A stretch of DNA of 64,000 nt from Hydrogenophaga sp. (GCF_019635465.1 NZ_JAHBZK010000018.1:1-64000), one strand, 5' to 3'. Shown: positions 20,630 through 29,978, counted from the first letter of the stretch. Made by a program: numbers and translations. Notes: generated by a model not told the origin, from the letters alone.

Positions 20630-23119
20630 ATGCGTTGGATTCGCCGTTTGTTGTCCGCCATCGGCCTGCTGCTGGTGCTGTCGGCGGCCATGGGCATCTG
20701 GTACGTGCGCCAGACCTTGCCGCAGCTCGACGGCCAGCTCAGGCTGGCGGGCCTGAGTGCACCGGTGCAGGTGAATCGCGATTCGAGCGACGTCACGCAC
20801 ATCCTGGCGCAGCGCAGCACCGATGCCTGGATGGCCCTGGGTTACGTGCATGCGCAAGAACGTGGCTGGCAACTGGCCTTCAACCGGGCCGTGATGCGCG
20901 GCAGGCTGTCCGAATTCCTGGGCCCGGCCACGCTGGAGACCGACAAGCTGTTGCGCACCCTGGGCATTCGTCAGGTCGCGCAACGACAGTTGGCCACGTT
21001 GCCCAGCGAGGCGCGCCAGGCCATGGAGGCCTACAGCACCGGCGTCAACGCCTTTTTTGCCAGCAGCGACCAGGCCCGCACACCGGAGTTCCTGGTGCTG
21101 GGCGTGGACCCCGGCGCATCGGCCCGCGATGGCGCTTGGTGGGACGCGGCCGACAGTGTGGGCTGGTCGCTCATGATGGCGCTGGACCTGGGGGGCAACT
21201 GGGGCAACGAATTCGCCCGCCTGACCGCCTTGCAGGTGCTCGACACCGACGCGATGTGGGCGCTGTTTCCGCCCTACGAAGGGGAGCCTCGCGCCGCAAC
21301 GGCCGATCTGGCGCGCCTGTACCGCGAGCTCGGCGTGTATCGCGAGGACGCGTTCAAGACCACGGCGCAGGCGCCACCACAGCTGGGTGGCTTGCGGGAG
21401 CGCATTGCCGCGGGGCTGCAGGCCTGGACTGAGGCCTTTGGTCACACCGAGGGCAAGGGCTCGAACAACTGGGTGGTGTCCGGCGCGCGCACCACCAGTG
21501 GGCTGCCGCTGCTGGCCAACGACCCCCATCTGGGGCTGAGTGCGCCGGCGATCTGGTACTTTGCCCGCCTGCAGGCGCCCGACGTCGCCGGCCTGAAGGG
21601 CATGGACGTGATCGGCGCCACGTTGCCAGGCACACCCTTCGTCGTGCTGGGGCGCACAGCCAACCTCGCCTGGGGTTTCACCAACACCGGCCCGGACGTT
21701 CAAGACCTGTATCTGGAGCAGATCAATCCGGCCAATGGGGGCGAGTACCGGGTGCCGTCGACCGGCACCGAGTCGGCCTGGGCGCCGTTCAAGGTGCGCG
21801 TGGAGACCATCAAGGTCAAGGGGCAGGGCGACGTGACCCACCTGGTGCGCAGCACGCGCCATGGTCCGGTGATCAGCGATGCCCAGGCGCGCTATGGCGA
21901 GGTGATCGACACCAGCCGCTATGTGCTGGCGCTTCGGTGGACCGCGCTCGAAGCCGACGATGGCAATGTGCTGGCCACCATCGAAGGCAACCGCGCCCAG
22001 AGCGTTGATGAGCTGCGGCTGGCACTGCGCGACTTTCGCGCGCCCATGCAGAACGTGGTGATGGCCGATCGCCAGGGCCGCATTGCCTACAAGGCGGCCG
22101 GCCAGGTGCCGGTTCGCGCTGCCGACAACGACATTCGCGGCGTGGCGCCGTCACCCGGGTGGGAGGCGCGCTACGACTGGACGGGTTGGTTGCCGTATGA
22201 GCAGACGCCCGAAGACGATGGCGCCAAGGGCTGGATCGCCACGGCCAACCAGCGCGTCCACGGCCCGGACTACCCGCACTTTCTGACGCAGGACTGGGTG
22301 CCGCCGTACCGCCAACGCCGCATCGAAGAAATGCTGCAGCAAACGCTTCGCCACGACGTGGCGAGCTTTCGGGCCATGCAAGGCGACCTCTACGCCGCCG
22401 CCACAGTGCGTCTCCTGCCGTTTTTGCTGAAGGCGCGCAGCGACCACCCGCAGGCCGCCGCGGCCATGCAGGCCTTGCAGGGTTTTGATGGGGTGATGGC
22501 CAGCGACTCGGTCGCCGCGCTGATCTTCAGCGTCTGGGTCGACGAGTTCGCGCGCGGCGTCATCGGCACCCGTCTGGGCAAGGCGCGTTTTGCCACCATC
22601 TATGGCAAACGCAACTTTCGCGCGGCCGTCGAAGGCATCCTGGCCTCCGATGACCCGGCCTGGTGCGGCGCATCGGGCTGCGCGGCGGCCAGCAGCGTGG
22701 CGTTCACGCGGGCCTTGCAGCGCATCGTGACCATGTGCGGCGACGACGTGGCCCAATGGCGCTGGGGCGACGTGCACCCGGCGATCTCGGCGCACCGGCC
22801 CTTTGCCGAGGTGAAACCGTTGGCCCGGCTGTTCAACGTGACGGTACCGACGGGGGGCGATCCGTTCACGGTCAATGTGGGGCAGTACCACCTCGACAAA
22901 GTGGACGCACCTTTTGCCAACCGGCACGCCGCGAGCCTGCGCGCCATCTACGATCTGGCCGATCTGGATCGCTCGCGTTTCATCTACCAGACCGGCCAGA
23001 GCGGCAATGTGTTCTCGAGCCGCTACCGCGACATGAGCGAAGCCTGGGCCGCCAATGAGTCACGTGTGCTCAGCCTGAACCCAAGCGGGTGGGCGCACCA
23101 GCTTGAGCTGACGCCCTGA
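20630..23119 (+). CDS. Penicillin acylase family (Ntn-hydrolase) protein
   Basis: An 829-residue precursor with an uncleaved-looking N-terminal membrane anchor (LLSAIGLLLVLSAAMGIW). The alpha chain covers roughly residues 30-277. The autocatalytic cleavage site and N-terminal nucleophile of the beta chain is Ser278 in EGKGSNNWVV. The beta chain has the expected LANDPHLGLSAPAIWY and WGFTNTGPDVQDLY blocks. Family members hydrolyse amide bonds of beta-lactams, acyl-homoserine lactones or other N-acyl compounds; the substrate cannot be read from sequence. GAGGAG lies 9 bases before the ATG. Confidence 0.93.
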   Translation: MRWIRRLLSAIGLLLVLSAAMGIWYVRQTLPQLDGQLRLAGLSAPVQVNRDSSDVTHILAQRSTDAWMALGYVHAQERGWQLAFNRAVMRGRLSEFLGPATLETDKLLRTLGIRQVAQRQLATLPSEARQAMEAYSTGVNAFFASSDQARTPEFLVLGVDPGASARDGAWWDAADSVGWSLMMALDLGGNWGNEFARLTALQVLDTDAMWALFPPYEGEPRAATADLARLYRELGVYREDAFKTTAQAPPQLGGLRERIAAGLQAWTEAFGHTEGKGSNNWVVSGARTTSGLPLLANDPHLGLSAPAIWYFARLQAPDVAGLKGMDVIGATLPGTPFVVLGRTANLAWGFTNTGPDVQDLYLEQINPANGGEYRVPSTGTESAWAPFKVRVETIKVKGQGDVTHLVRSTRHGPVISDAQARYGEVIDTSRYVLALRWTALEADDGNVLATIEGNRAQSVDELRLALRDFRAPMQNVVMADRQGRIAYKAAGQVPVRAADNDIRGVAPSPGWEARYDWTGWLPYEQTPEDDGAKGWIATANQRVHGPDYPHFLTQDWVPPYRQRRIEEMLQQTLRHDVASFRAMQGDLYAAATVRLLPFLLKARSDHPQAAAAMQALQGFDGVMASDSVAALIFSVWVDEFARGVIGTRLGKARFATIYGKRNFRAAVEGILASDDPAWCGASGCAAASSVAFTRALQRIVTMCGDDVAQWRWGDVHPAISAHRPFAEVKPLARLFNVTVPTGGDPFTVNVGQYHLDKVDAPFANRHAASLRAIYDLADLDRSRFIYQTGQSGNVFSSRYRDMSEAWAANESRVLSLNPSGWAHQLELTP

Positions 23120-23158
23120 GGCAACGCCAGGCTCGCCTGCCCTGGGAGCAGGGCCGGT

Positions 23159-23950
23159 CTACTTGAGGTTGCCCTTGAGGAACTGCGCCAGCCGTTCGCT
23201 CTTGGGGCGCGCCAGCACCTCGGCCGGTTGCCCTTGCTCCTCGATGCAGCCTTTGTGCAGAAAGATCAGGTGCGAGGACACCTCGCGCGCAAAACCCATC
23301 TCGTGCGTGACCACCACCATGGTGCGGCCTTCTTCGGCCAGCAATTTCATGACGCGCAAGACCTCGCCGACCAGTTCGGGGTCGAGCGCCGAGGTCGGCT
23401 CGTCGAACAGCATCACCGCGGGTTCCACTGCCAGCGCGCGCGCAATGGCCACGCGCTGCTGTTGCCCACCGCTCATGTGCGCGGGGTAGCGGTCTTCGAC
23501 GCCTTGCAGACCCACACGCTCGAGGTACTTGCGCGCCGTCTGCACCGCTTGATCGCGCGAGACACCCAGCACGTGCACGGGTGCTTCAATGATGTTCTGC
23601 AGCACCGTCATGTGGGCCCAGAGGTTGAAGTGCTGGAACACCATGGCCAGGCGTGTGCGCAGGCGTTGCAGCTGGGCTGCGTCGACCGCCTGCAACTCGC
23701 CGTGCCGGCCGGCCTTGAGTCTGAGTTCCTCACCGCCGAGCACGATGCGCCCGGCGTTGGGCTTTTCCAGCAGGTTGATGCAGCGCAGGAGGGTGCTCTT
23801 GCCCGAGCCTGAACTGCCGATGAGGCTGATCACGTCGCCGGCGTTCGCCTGCAGCGAGACACCCTTGAGCACCTCGTTGGCACCGAAGCGCTTGTGGATG
23901 TCGTGCACGGCCAGCAGCGGTGCGGCGGCGGTTGAGGTCGGTTCGGTCAT
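23159..23950 (-). CDS. aotP: Basic amino acid ABC transporter ATP-binding protein (AotP/HisP-like)
   Basis: A 263-residue ATPase with Walker [10 protein letters not shown], signature [15 protein letters not shown], Walker [13 protein letters not shown] and H-loop VVTHEMGFA. The insert between Walker A and the Q-loop ([20 protein letters not shown]) is the HisP/AotP-type insert of polar amino acid uptake systems. It is last of five minus-strand genes in the order binding protein, permease, permease, M14 protein, ATPase, matching Pseudomonas aotJQMOP for arginine/ornithine. Substrate is inferred from that order. Confidence 0.9.
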   Translation of the reverse strand: MTEPTSTAAAPLLAVHDIHKRFGANEVLKGVSLQANAGDVISLIGSSGSGKSTLLRCINLLEKPNAGRIVLGGEELRLKAGRHGELQAVDAAQLQRLRTRLAMVFQHFNLWAHMTVLQNIIEAPVHVLGVSRDQAVQTARKYLERVGLQGVEDRYPAHMSGGQQQRVAIARALAVEPAVMLFDEPTSALDPELVGEVLRVMKLLAEEGRTMVVVTHEMGFAREVSSHLIFLHKGCIEEQGQPAEVLARPKSERLAQFLKGNLK

Positions 23951-23962
23951 GGAGCGGTGAGG

Positions 23963-25099
23963 TCAGGCGCCCAGCAAGGGGCCGGTGCGAAAAGGGGTGG
24001 CGCCGGCGATCTTGCCGATCTCGCCACCGGTGACGCAGTAGCGCTCGCCGACGGTGGCATACAGCACGCCGGCCACACCGGCCTCCACGCGGTGAACGCG
24101 GGCGGTATCGGCCGCGGTGGGGTCGATGACCTCGGCCACGAGATCGCCAACGGCAAGCATGTCGCCGGGGCGGGCATGAAAGACCACGACGCCCGCGACC
24201 GGGCTGTTGAGCGTTTCGGAGCCTGCCAGGGGGGTCGGCTCACAACTGGGTGCAGGCAGGGCAGGGGCGGGCCCCGCCAGCACACCCAGGTGGGCGAGGA
24301 ACGCGACGATGGCCTTGGCGTCGCGTCGGGCGTGGTCGTGGGTGACGTCGGCCTCGCCGCGAAATTCGAGCGTGGTGCTGGCACAGCCCTGGGGCAGCGG
24401 ATGGCGCACACCAAGGGCCCGCAACCGCTCTGCCAACTGCCACCAAAGCCCCGACAGACATTCGTCGAAGGGGCCGCCGCCCGAATCGCGGGCAATGAGC
24501 ACGGCCTGGCAGGCCAGCAGGCTGGCCAGGGGCGCCAGCGGCGGCCAGCAGGCCTCTTCGGCGTACATGTGCATCACGGCCTCCCAGTCGCAATGCATGT
24601 CCAGCACCACGTCAGCGTCGTGCGCCATCAGCAGCAGTTCGTGTCGCAGGCTGTCCAGCTCGGTGGCCGGTGTCCAGGCCCGCAGCCAGTCGGTGACGGC
24701 CGAGCGCACCAGCGCCACGTTGGCGGCGGCATCCGGACCGAGGCGATCCTTCACCACGTCGAGCACGGCGCCCGCGAGGTCGGGGTAGTGCCGGTTGAAG
24801 TTCTGGCCGCTGCCGAGCTCGAAGCGGCCCATGGCCTTGTGGTCGAGCCGCTGGGCCAGGCCGATCGGGTTGGCTGCTGGCACCAGCACCACGTGGCCGC
24901 GCACGCGTCCTTCGCGCTCGGCCTGATCGAGCATGGGGCGCAGGTGGTGCGCCACCAGCATGCCGGGCAGTTCTTCGGCGTGCAGACTTGCCTGGATGTA
25001 GACCTTGGGCCGCGCCGTGGGGTCGCCGTAGGCAAACGACACCAGGGTCTTCTGGTGCCCCAGGCTGGCGCTGACCAACGGATGTTCGGTGCGGACCAT
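23963..25099 (-). CDS. aotO: AotO-like succinylglutamate desuccinylase/aspartoacylase family protein
   Basis: This 378-residue protein has the M14-like zinc motif IQASLHAEELPG near residue 40, the Asn/Arg block FNRHYPDL, and the metal-binding region VVLDMHCDWEA. A C-terminal beta-rich domain (SPVAGVVVFHARPGDMLAVG) resembles a barrel-sandwich hybrid. The family deacylates N-acyl amino acids. It lies inside the ABC transporter operon where aotO is found in Pseudomonas, suggesting processing of imported acylated basic amino acids. It starts 15 bases after the preceding permease gene. Confidence 0.85.
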   Translation of the reverse strand: MVRTEHPLVSASLGHQKTLVSFAYGDPTARPKVYIQASLHAEELPGMLVAHHLRPMLDQAEREGRVRGHVVLVPAANPIGLAQRLDHKAMGRFELGSGQNFNRHYPDLAGAVLDVVKDRLGPDAAANVALVRSAVTDWLRAWTPATELDSLRHELLLMAHDADVVLDMHCDWEAVMHMYAEEACWPPLAPLASLLACQAVLIARDSGGGPFDECLSGLWWQLAERLRALGVRHPLPQGCASTTLEFRGEADVTHDHARRDAKAIVAFLAHLGVLAGPAPALPAPSCEPTPLAGSETLNSPVAGVVVFHARPGDMLAVGDLVAEVIDPTAADTARVHRVEAGVAGVLYATVGERYCVTGGEIGKIAGATPFRTGPLLGA

Positions 25100-25114
25100 G
25101 ATGCGTTGCTGTCG

Positions 25115-25828
25115 TCAGTGCGTTCGTGGCGCCAGATGCGCCAGCAGTCGTCGCTCGGTGAGCTTGAACAGACCCACCAGGCTGAAGGTGATGGACAGGT
25201 AGATGCCGGCGGCGAACAAATAGGCCTCGAACGGCAGGTAGTAGTCGGAGTAGATGCGGCTGGCCGCGGCGGTGATGTCGAGCATGGCGGGCACCGCGCT
25301 GGCCAGGCTGGTGCTGTGCAGCATCATCACCACCTCGTTGCTGTAAGCGGGCAGGGTGCGCCGGATGGCGCTGGGCAGCACGATGCGGCGCAGGGCCAGC
25401 CAGCGGCCCATGCCCATGGCTTGCGCGGCTTCGATTTCGCCGGCGGAGGTTTCGCGGATGGAGCCGGCCAGCATCTCGGCGGTGTAGCCCGCGGTGTTGA
25501 GGCTGAAGGCCAGCAGGATGCAGAAAAACGCGTCCTTGAAATAGATCCAGGGCCAGACCGCGTCCCAGCGCGCCTGGATCCACTCGAGTTGGGCCAGGCC
25601 GTAATAGATCATGTAGACCTGAATCAGCAGCGGCGTGCCGCGGATGACATAGGTGTAGGCACCGACGAGCCAGCGCAAAGGCCGTGGGCCGTGGGTGAGG
25701 GCGACCGCGAAGACCAGCGCCAGCACGGCGCCAATGGCCAGCGAAGACAGCAACAGCCCCAGCGTGGTGGCCGCGCCGTGCGCGTACATCGCCAGGTGCT
25801 CGGGTTCGAAGATGACGGACCAGCGCAT
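25115..25828 (-). CDS. aotM: Basic amino acid ABC transporter permease (AotM/HisM-like)
   Basis: A 237-residue inner-membrane protein with the polar amino acid permease domain: TTLGLLLSSLAIGAVLALVF helix near the N-terminus, the RGTPLLIQVYMIYYGL loop, and the EAA motif ETSAGEIEAAQAMGMG that contacts the ATPase. About five membrane helices. It pairs with the permease encoded immediately upstream. Confidence 0.92.
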   Translation of the reverse strand: MRWSVIFEPEHLAMYAHGAATTLGLLLSSLAIGAVLALVFAVALTHGPRPLRWLVGAYTYVIRGTPLLIQVYMIYYGLAQLEWIQARWDAVWPWIYFKDAFFCILLAFSLNTAGYTAEMLAGSIRETSAGEIEAAQAMGMGRWLALRRIVLPSAIRRTLPAYSNEVVMMLHSTSLASAVPAMLDITAAASRIYSDYYLPFEAYLFAAGIYLSITFSLVGLFKLTERRLLAHLAPRTH

Positions 25829-25838
25829 CGTTCAACCC

Positions 25839-26525
25839 TCAGACGTGGCCGCGCTTGACGCCGAGGCTGAAGCGGCGGTCCACCCATCGCAGTGCCCACA
25901 GCGACACCGATGTGTAGACCAGGAACAGTGCGGCCGCGAACAGGAAGAAGGTGAACGGCTGGCGTGTGGCCGCGCTGGCCTGCTTGGCCAGGTAGGTCAT
26001 GTCGTGCAGGCCGATCAGGCTGACCAGGGCCGTCGACTTGATCAGTACCAGCCAGTTGTTGGTGAAGCCGGGAATGGCGTAGCGCACCATCTGCGGCAGG
26101 GTGATGCGCACAAAGGTGCGCACATTGCCCATGCCGAAGGCCCAGGCGGCCTCCATCTGGCCTCTCGGGATGGCGAGGATCGCCCCCCGGAAGGTTTCGG
26201 TCATGTAGGCGCCGTAGATGAACCCGATGGTCAGCACACCGGCGGCAAACGGGTTGATGTCGATCGTCTGGCGGCTGCCGAGCGCTTCGATGAGGTGGTT
26301 GAGCCCGATGGTGCCGCCGTAGAAGATCAGCAGCATGAGCACCAGTTCAGGCACACCACGCACCACGGTGGTGTAGACCGTGGCCAGGCCCACCAGTGGA
26401 GGCCGGCCCGACAGCTTTGCCGCCGCGCCCGCCAACCCCAGCACGATCGACAGTGCCAGCGATGCCAGCGAGACGCCCACGGTGACGAGGGCGCCTTGCA
26501 GGATCAGCTGAAAGTAGCTGGACAA
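25839..26525 (-). CDS. aotQ: Basic amino acid ABC transporter permease (AotQ/HisQ-like)
   Basis: A 228-residue permease with helix GALVTVGVSLASLALSIVLG, the VRGVPELVLMLLIFYGG loop, and EAA motif RGQMEAAWAFGMG. The first usable start is a TTG at 26525, 13 bases after the stop of the binding-protein gene; no strong ribosome site is visible, so translation may be coupled. It forms the channel heterodimer with the next gene product. Confidence 0.9.
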   Translation of the reverse strand: MSSYFQLILQGALVTVGVSLASLALSIVLGLAGAAAKLSGRPPLVGLATVYTTVVRGVPELVLMLLIFYGGTIGLNHLIEALGSRQTIDINPFAAGVLTIGFIYGAYMTETFRGAILAIPRGQMEAAWAFGMGNVRTFVRITLPQMVRYAIPGFTNNWLVLIKSTALVSLIGLHDMTYLAKQASAATRQPFTFFLFAAALFLVYTSVSLWALRWVDRRFSLGVKRGHV

Positions 26526-26537
26526 AACCCGTGCAGC

Positions 26538-27383
26538 TTATTGGCCGTACACGTCGAAGTTGAAGTACTTCTTGGCGACCGTGTCGTAGACGCCGTTGGC
26601 ACGGATGGCCTTGATGGCGTCGTTCAATTCGGTCTTGAGGCCGTCTTCGCCCTGACGCAGGGCCACACCGGCGCCGTAGCCGAAGTACTTGACGTCGTTG
26701 AGCACCGGACCCACGAAGCCATAGCCCTGGCCTTCGGGTTTGCTCAGGAAGCCACCAGTGACTTCGACAGCGTCGGCCACGGTGCCGTCCAGGCGGCCCG
26801 ATTTGATGTCGAGGTAGACTTGGTCCTGCGCTTCGTAGGGGGTCACGACCACACCTGCGGGCTTGAGTTCACCCATGGCGTATTTCTCTTGCGTGCTGCC
26901 TTTGAGCACGCCGATCTTCTTGCCTTTGAGCGATGGCAGATCGGTGAAGGCGGTGTCGGCCTTGACCACGATGCGGCTGGGCGTGTTGTAGTACTTGTCC
27001 GTGAAGTCGATGACCTTCTTGCGCTCGTCGGTGATGGACATCGAGCTGATGATCACGTCGTACTTCTTGGCCTGCAGGCCGGGGATCATGCTGTCCCAGA
27101 GTTGCTCGACGTAGACGCACTTGCGCTTGATCTGGTTGCAAAGGGCTTCGGCGATGTCCACGTCAAAGCCGGTGGGCTTGCCGTCCGACGTTTTGAAGGT
27201 GAAGGGCTCGTACGTGGGGTCGATGGCGACCTTGAGTTCGGGCATTTCGGGCGCCGGTGCAGCAGCGGGTGCGGCAGCAGGCGCCGGCGCGGGCGCAGCA
27301 GCGGGCGCGGGTTCTTCCTTCTGACCACAGGCCGTCAGGGCGGCGGCTGCGAACAGGGTGGCGGACAAGGCGAGGTATTTCAT
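26538..27383 (-). CDS. aotJ: Lipid-anchored amino acid-binding protein (AotJ-like)
   Basis: A 281-residue solute-binding protein for the ABC system. Unlike most Gram-negative relatives it has a lipobox, LTACGQ with Cys19, followed by an Ala/Pro-rich tether of about 25 residues. The type II periplasmic binding fold follows: LKVAIDPTYEPFTFK, GFDVDIAEALC, DSMIPGLQAKKYDVIISSMS, and the Arg-containing ITDERKKVIDF that binds the amino acid carboxylate. It is first of the five-gene operon. Confidence 0.92.
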   Translation of the reverse strand: MKYLALSATLFAAAALTACGQKEEPAPAAAPAPAPAAAPAAAPAPEMPELKVAIDPTYEPFTFKTSDGKPTGFDVDIAEALCNQIKRKCVYVEQLWDSMIPGLQAKKYDVIISSMSITDERKKVIDFTDKYYNTPSRIVVKADTAFTDLPSLKGKKIGVLKGSTQEKYAMGELKPAGVVVTPYEAQDQVYLDIKSGRLDGTVADAVEVTGGFLSKPEGQGYGFVGPVLNDVKYFGYGAGVALRQGEDGLKTELNDAIKAIRANGVYDTVAKKYFNFDVYGQ

Positions 27384-27659
27384 GAACGGGTTTCCTCATT
27401 GGGTGCGTTGTGCACCATTGAATTTTGGCGAGCGGATTGTAGGTCTGGCCCCAGCCGACGCTGGCTCCAGGAGGCTGGGATTTGCCCGGGGCCATTGGCC
27501 GGGAAATTGGCACCGGAACACTGGCAAGTTTCAAGCCAGCATCGGGCAATCTTTAACTTTACATAATATACATCGTAGAAACTATCGACAGGATGAGGAA
27601 CCCAGACCAGTTCAGCCGTTACCCACCAGCCATCCTCTCATCCATTGCCACCAAAGCCC
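27384..27659. other. Divergent intergenic region with AT-rich core
   Basis: These 276 bases separate the aot operon (minus) from the CesT-like gene (plus). Bases about 27545-27600 are strongly AT-rich (TTTAACTTTACATAATATAC lies within them) and must hold the promoters, but no pair of boxes is convincing enough to call. A GGAACA (27515-27520) stands 15 bases before CCAGCA. Confidence 0.55.
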
Positions 27660-28118
27660 ATGGACGTCGCCATTGTCGAAGACCTGCTGCAAAAAGCCGC
27701 CGAACATTCCAGTGCCTGGGCGGTGGTGCGTGAAGAAGGCTCGGACGCCTGGATCGTGGTGCTGCGCGACGAGACGCTGCTGGACGCCGAATACGACGGT
27801 CCCAGTCAGCAGATCCGGTTTCGCGCCGAACTCGGGCTGGTGGCGGACACCGCACAGCGGCATGCCATCAACGAACTCATCCTGCGCAGCCAGGGTGTCA
27901 TTCCGATGCCTGCGCTGGGCCTGGCCCCGGACAACCGCTACGAGCTGCTGGCCAACTGGTCGCTGCACGAGCTCGATGCCGTGGCCTTGGGCGCAGAGCT
28001 GGACCACCTGACAGAGCAAATTCAGTTGTGGCGCGACGTGGTGGCACAACCGCTGATGCCACAGAAGCCTTCCATGCCGCTTGAGCCAAACCGCCTGGAC
28101 ATCGGCATGTTTGCCTGA
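27660..28118 (+). CDS. CesT-like (type III secretion chaperone-type) small protein
   Basis: A 152-residue acidic protein without signal peptide. Its pattern (an early amphipathic helix VEDLLQKAAEH, a beta strand IRFRAELGLV, a mid-region AINELILRSQG, and a C-terminal helix LDHLTEQIQLWRDVV preceded by YELLANWSLHELDAVALG) follows CesT/Tir-type secretion chaperones. The match is by overall pattern rather than an exact motif. The ATG at 27660 is preferred over a TTG at 27645. A 68-residue ORF follows after 49 bases and a terminator closes the unit. No secretion apparatus genes are present in the window. Confidence 0.6.
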   Translation: MDVAIVEDLLQKAAEHSSAWAVVREEGSDAWIVVLRDETLLDAEYDGPSQQIRFRAELGLVADTAQRHAINELILRSQGVIPMPALGLAPDNRYELLANWSLHELDAVALGAELDHLTEQIQLWRDVVAQPLMPQKPSMPLEPNRLDIGMFA

Positions 28119-28167
28119 GCCAGTCCTCAAAGCCATTCACCGTCCTCCAAATTCACGCAGAAGCACC

Positions 28168-28374
28168 ATGAGCACCATCCAGCAAACTCTCCGTTCAGTG
28201 GGTACGCCGTATTCGTCGTCTGTGTCGGCGCCGGTCAAGGAGACCAGTCAGCGCGCAATGAGGGAAATTGCCAATCGGGCGCCACGCCTGGGCCCGGAAG
28301 CCCGACAGGCAGCGGCTAGGACTTTCGCGACCGAATCGTTTGGCTCCGAGGTGGCTGCCCGACTGTTCGACTGA
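28168..28374 (+). CDS. Small Ala/Arg/Ser-rich protein, possible partner of the CesT-like protein
   Basis: A 68-residue ORF starting MSTIQQTLRSVGTPYSSS, Ser/Thr-rich in the first 27 residues, then helical and Ala/Arg-rich (EIANRAPRLGPEARQAA). No family is recognised. It lies 49 bases after the CesT-like gene, on the same strand, and ends 23 bases before a strong terminator, so the two genes form a transcription unit. A Ser-rich, unstructured N-terminus and a neighbouring chaperone would fit a secreted substrate, but that is inference. Confidence 0.55.
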   Translation: MSTIQQTLRSVGTPYSSSVSAPVKETSQRAMREIANRAPRLGPEARQAAARTFATESFGSEVAARLFD

Positions 28375-28397
28375 TCGGCTGGCGTCTTACCCACAGC

Positions 28398-28430
28398 AAA
28401 AAGCCCCGGGCGCGAGCACCGGGGCTTTTT
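28398..28430. terminator. Bidirectional intrinsic terminator
   Basis: AAAAAGCCCCGG (28398-28409) pairs perfectly with CCGGGGCTTTTT (28419-28430) around a 9-base loop. It has T-runs in both directions, so it ends both the plus-strand CesT-like unit and the minus-strand tct operon. Confidence 0.93.
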
Positions 28431-28451
28431 GTTGTGACTTGCCAAGCGCCG

Positions 28452-29963
28452 TCACTCTTCGACGAACGCTTCCTCGCGCTTCTTCTTGACCGAAGGTAGC
28501 AACACGATCGCCAGCAGCACCAGGGCCGCCACCAGCAGCGACGCCGAGATTGGACGTGTCACGAACACGCCCCAGTCGCCACGCGAGATCAGCAAGGCGC
28601 GGCGCAGGTACTCCTCCATCATCGGCCCCAGGATGAAGCCCAGCAGCAAGGGCGCTGGCTCACAGCCGAGCTTGATGAAGGCGTAGCCGATGAAGCCGAA
28701 GATGGCGACCATCCAGATGTCGAAGCTGTTGTTGTTGGTCGAGTACACGCCAATGGCACAGAACAGCACGATCGCCGGGTACAGCCACTTGTAGGGCACC
28801 GTCAGCAGCTTGATCCACAGCCCGATCAGGGGCAGGTTCAGGATGATCAGCATGGCGTTGCCGATCCACATCGAGGCGATCAGGCCCCAGAACAGGTCCG
28901 GGTTGCTGGTCATCACCTGCGGGCCGGGCTGGATGTTGTGGATGGTCATGGCACCCACCATCAGTGCCATCACGGCGTTGGGTGGAATGCCCAGCGTCAG
29001 CAGCGGAATGAAGGAGGTCTGCGAGCCAGCGTTGTTGGCCGACTCCGGCGCCGCCACACCGCGGATGTTGCCTTGGCCGAACGGCACCTCACCGGGTTTG
29101 AGCTTGGTCTTCTTCTCGATGGTGTAGGCCGCAAACGAAGACAACAAGGCGCCGCCACCCGGCAGGATGCCGAGCGCCGAGCCCAGCGCCGTGCCGCGAA
29201 TGACCGCCGGCAGCATGAGCTTGAAGTCCTCGGCCGTGGGCATGATGCCCGTGACCTTGGCGGTGAACACTTCGCGGTTTTCGTCGTCGTGCGACAGGTT
29301 GCTGATGATCTCGCCATAGCCGAACACGCCCATGGCCACCACCACGAAGCTGATGCCGTCGGTGAGTTCCGGAATGTCGAAGGTGAAGCGCGCGACGCCG
29401 GAGTTGATGTCGGTGCCGACCAGGCCCAGCAGCAGACCAAGCACAATCATCGCCAGTGCCTTGAGCAGCGAACCCGAGGCCAGCACCACCGCGCCGATCA
29501 GGCCCAGCACCATGAGCGCGAAGTACTCGGACGGGCCGAAACTCAGCGCGACTTCCGTCAGCGGCGGCGCAAAGGCGGCCAGCACCAGGGTGGCCACGCA
29601 GCCAGCAAAGAACGAGCCCAGACCGGCAGCCGCCAGCGCGGGGCCTGCCCTGCCCTTGCGGGCCATCTGGTAACCGTCGATCACGGTCACCACCGACGAC
29701 GACTCGCCCGGCAGGTTGACCAGGATGGCGGTGGTGGAGCCGCCGTACTGCGCGCCGTAGTAGATGCCGGCCAGCATGATGAGTGCCGACACCGGCTCCA
29801 GCCCGTAGGTGACTGGCAGCAGCATGGCGATGGTGGCCAGCGGGCCCAGGCCCGGCAACACACCGATCAGCGTGCCCAGCAGCACGCCGACAAAGCAGTA
29901 AATGATGTTCTGCAGCGAGACGGCAACGCCGAAGCCCAGCAGGAGGTTGTTGATCAGATCCAT
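28452..29963 (-). CDS. tctA: Tripartite tricarboxylate transporter large permease TctA
   Basis: A 503-residue membrane protein with about twelve helices. TctA signatures are GTLIGVLPGLGPLATIAMLL near residue 30, YYGAQYGGSTTAILVNLPGE near 70, and the second-half repeat LGSALGILPGGGALLSSF. It moves a carboxylate with the small subunit encoded upstream (15-base gap). No periplasmic TctC receptor gene is adjacent, so the system may use one of the many unlinked Bug-type receptors common in Burkholderiales. Confidence 0.95.
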   Translation of the reverse strand: MDLINNLLLGFGVAVSLQNIIYCFVGVLLGTLIGVLPGLGPLATIAMLLPVTYGLEPVSALIMLAGIYYGAQYGGSTTAILVNLPGESSSVVTVIDGYQMARKGRAGPALAAAGLGSFFAGCVATLVLAAFAPPLTEVALSFGPSEYFALMVLGLIGAVVLASGSLLKALAMIVLGLLLGLVGTDINSGVARFTFDIPELTDGISFVVVAMGVFGYGEIISNLSHDDENREVFTAKVTGIMPTAEDFKLMLPAVIRGTALGSALGILPGGGALLSSFAAYTIEKKTKLKPGEVPFGQGNIRGVAAPESANNAGSQTSFIPLLTLGIPPNAVMALMVGAMTIHNIQPGPQVMTSNPDLFWGLIASMWIGNAMLIILNLPLIGLWIKLLTVPYKWLYPAIVLFCAIGVYSTNNNSFDIWMVAIFGFIGYAFIKLGCEPAPLLLGFILGPMMEEYLRRALLISRGDWGVFVTRPISASLLVAALVLLAIVLLPSVKKKREEAFVEE

Positions 29964-29978
29964 GAATAGTCTCCGGCC

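Noticed and set aside
27515..27541. Hrp-box-like GGAACA-N15-CCAGCA upstream of the CesT-like gene
   Set aside because: Only half of each box fits the HrpL consensus and no type III secretion genes are present, so it may be chance; kept here because of the gene it precedes.
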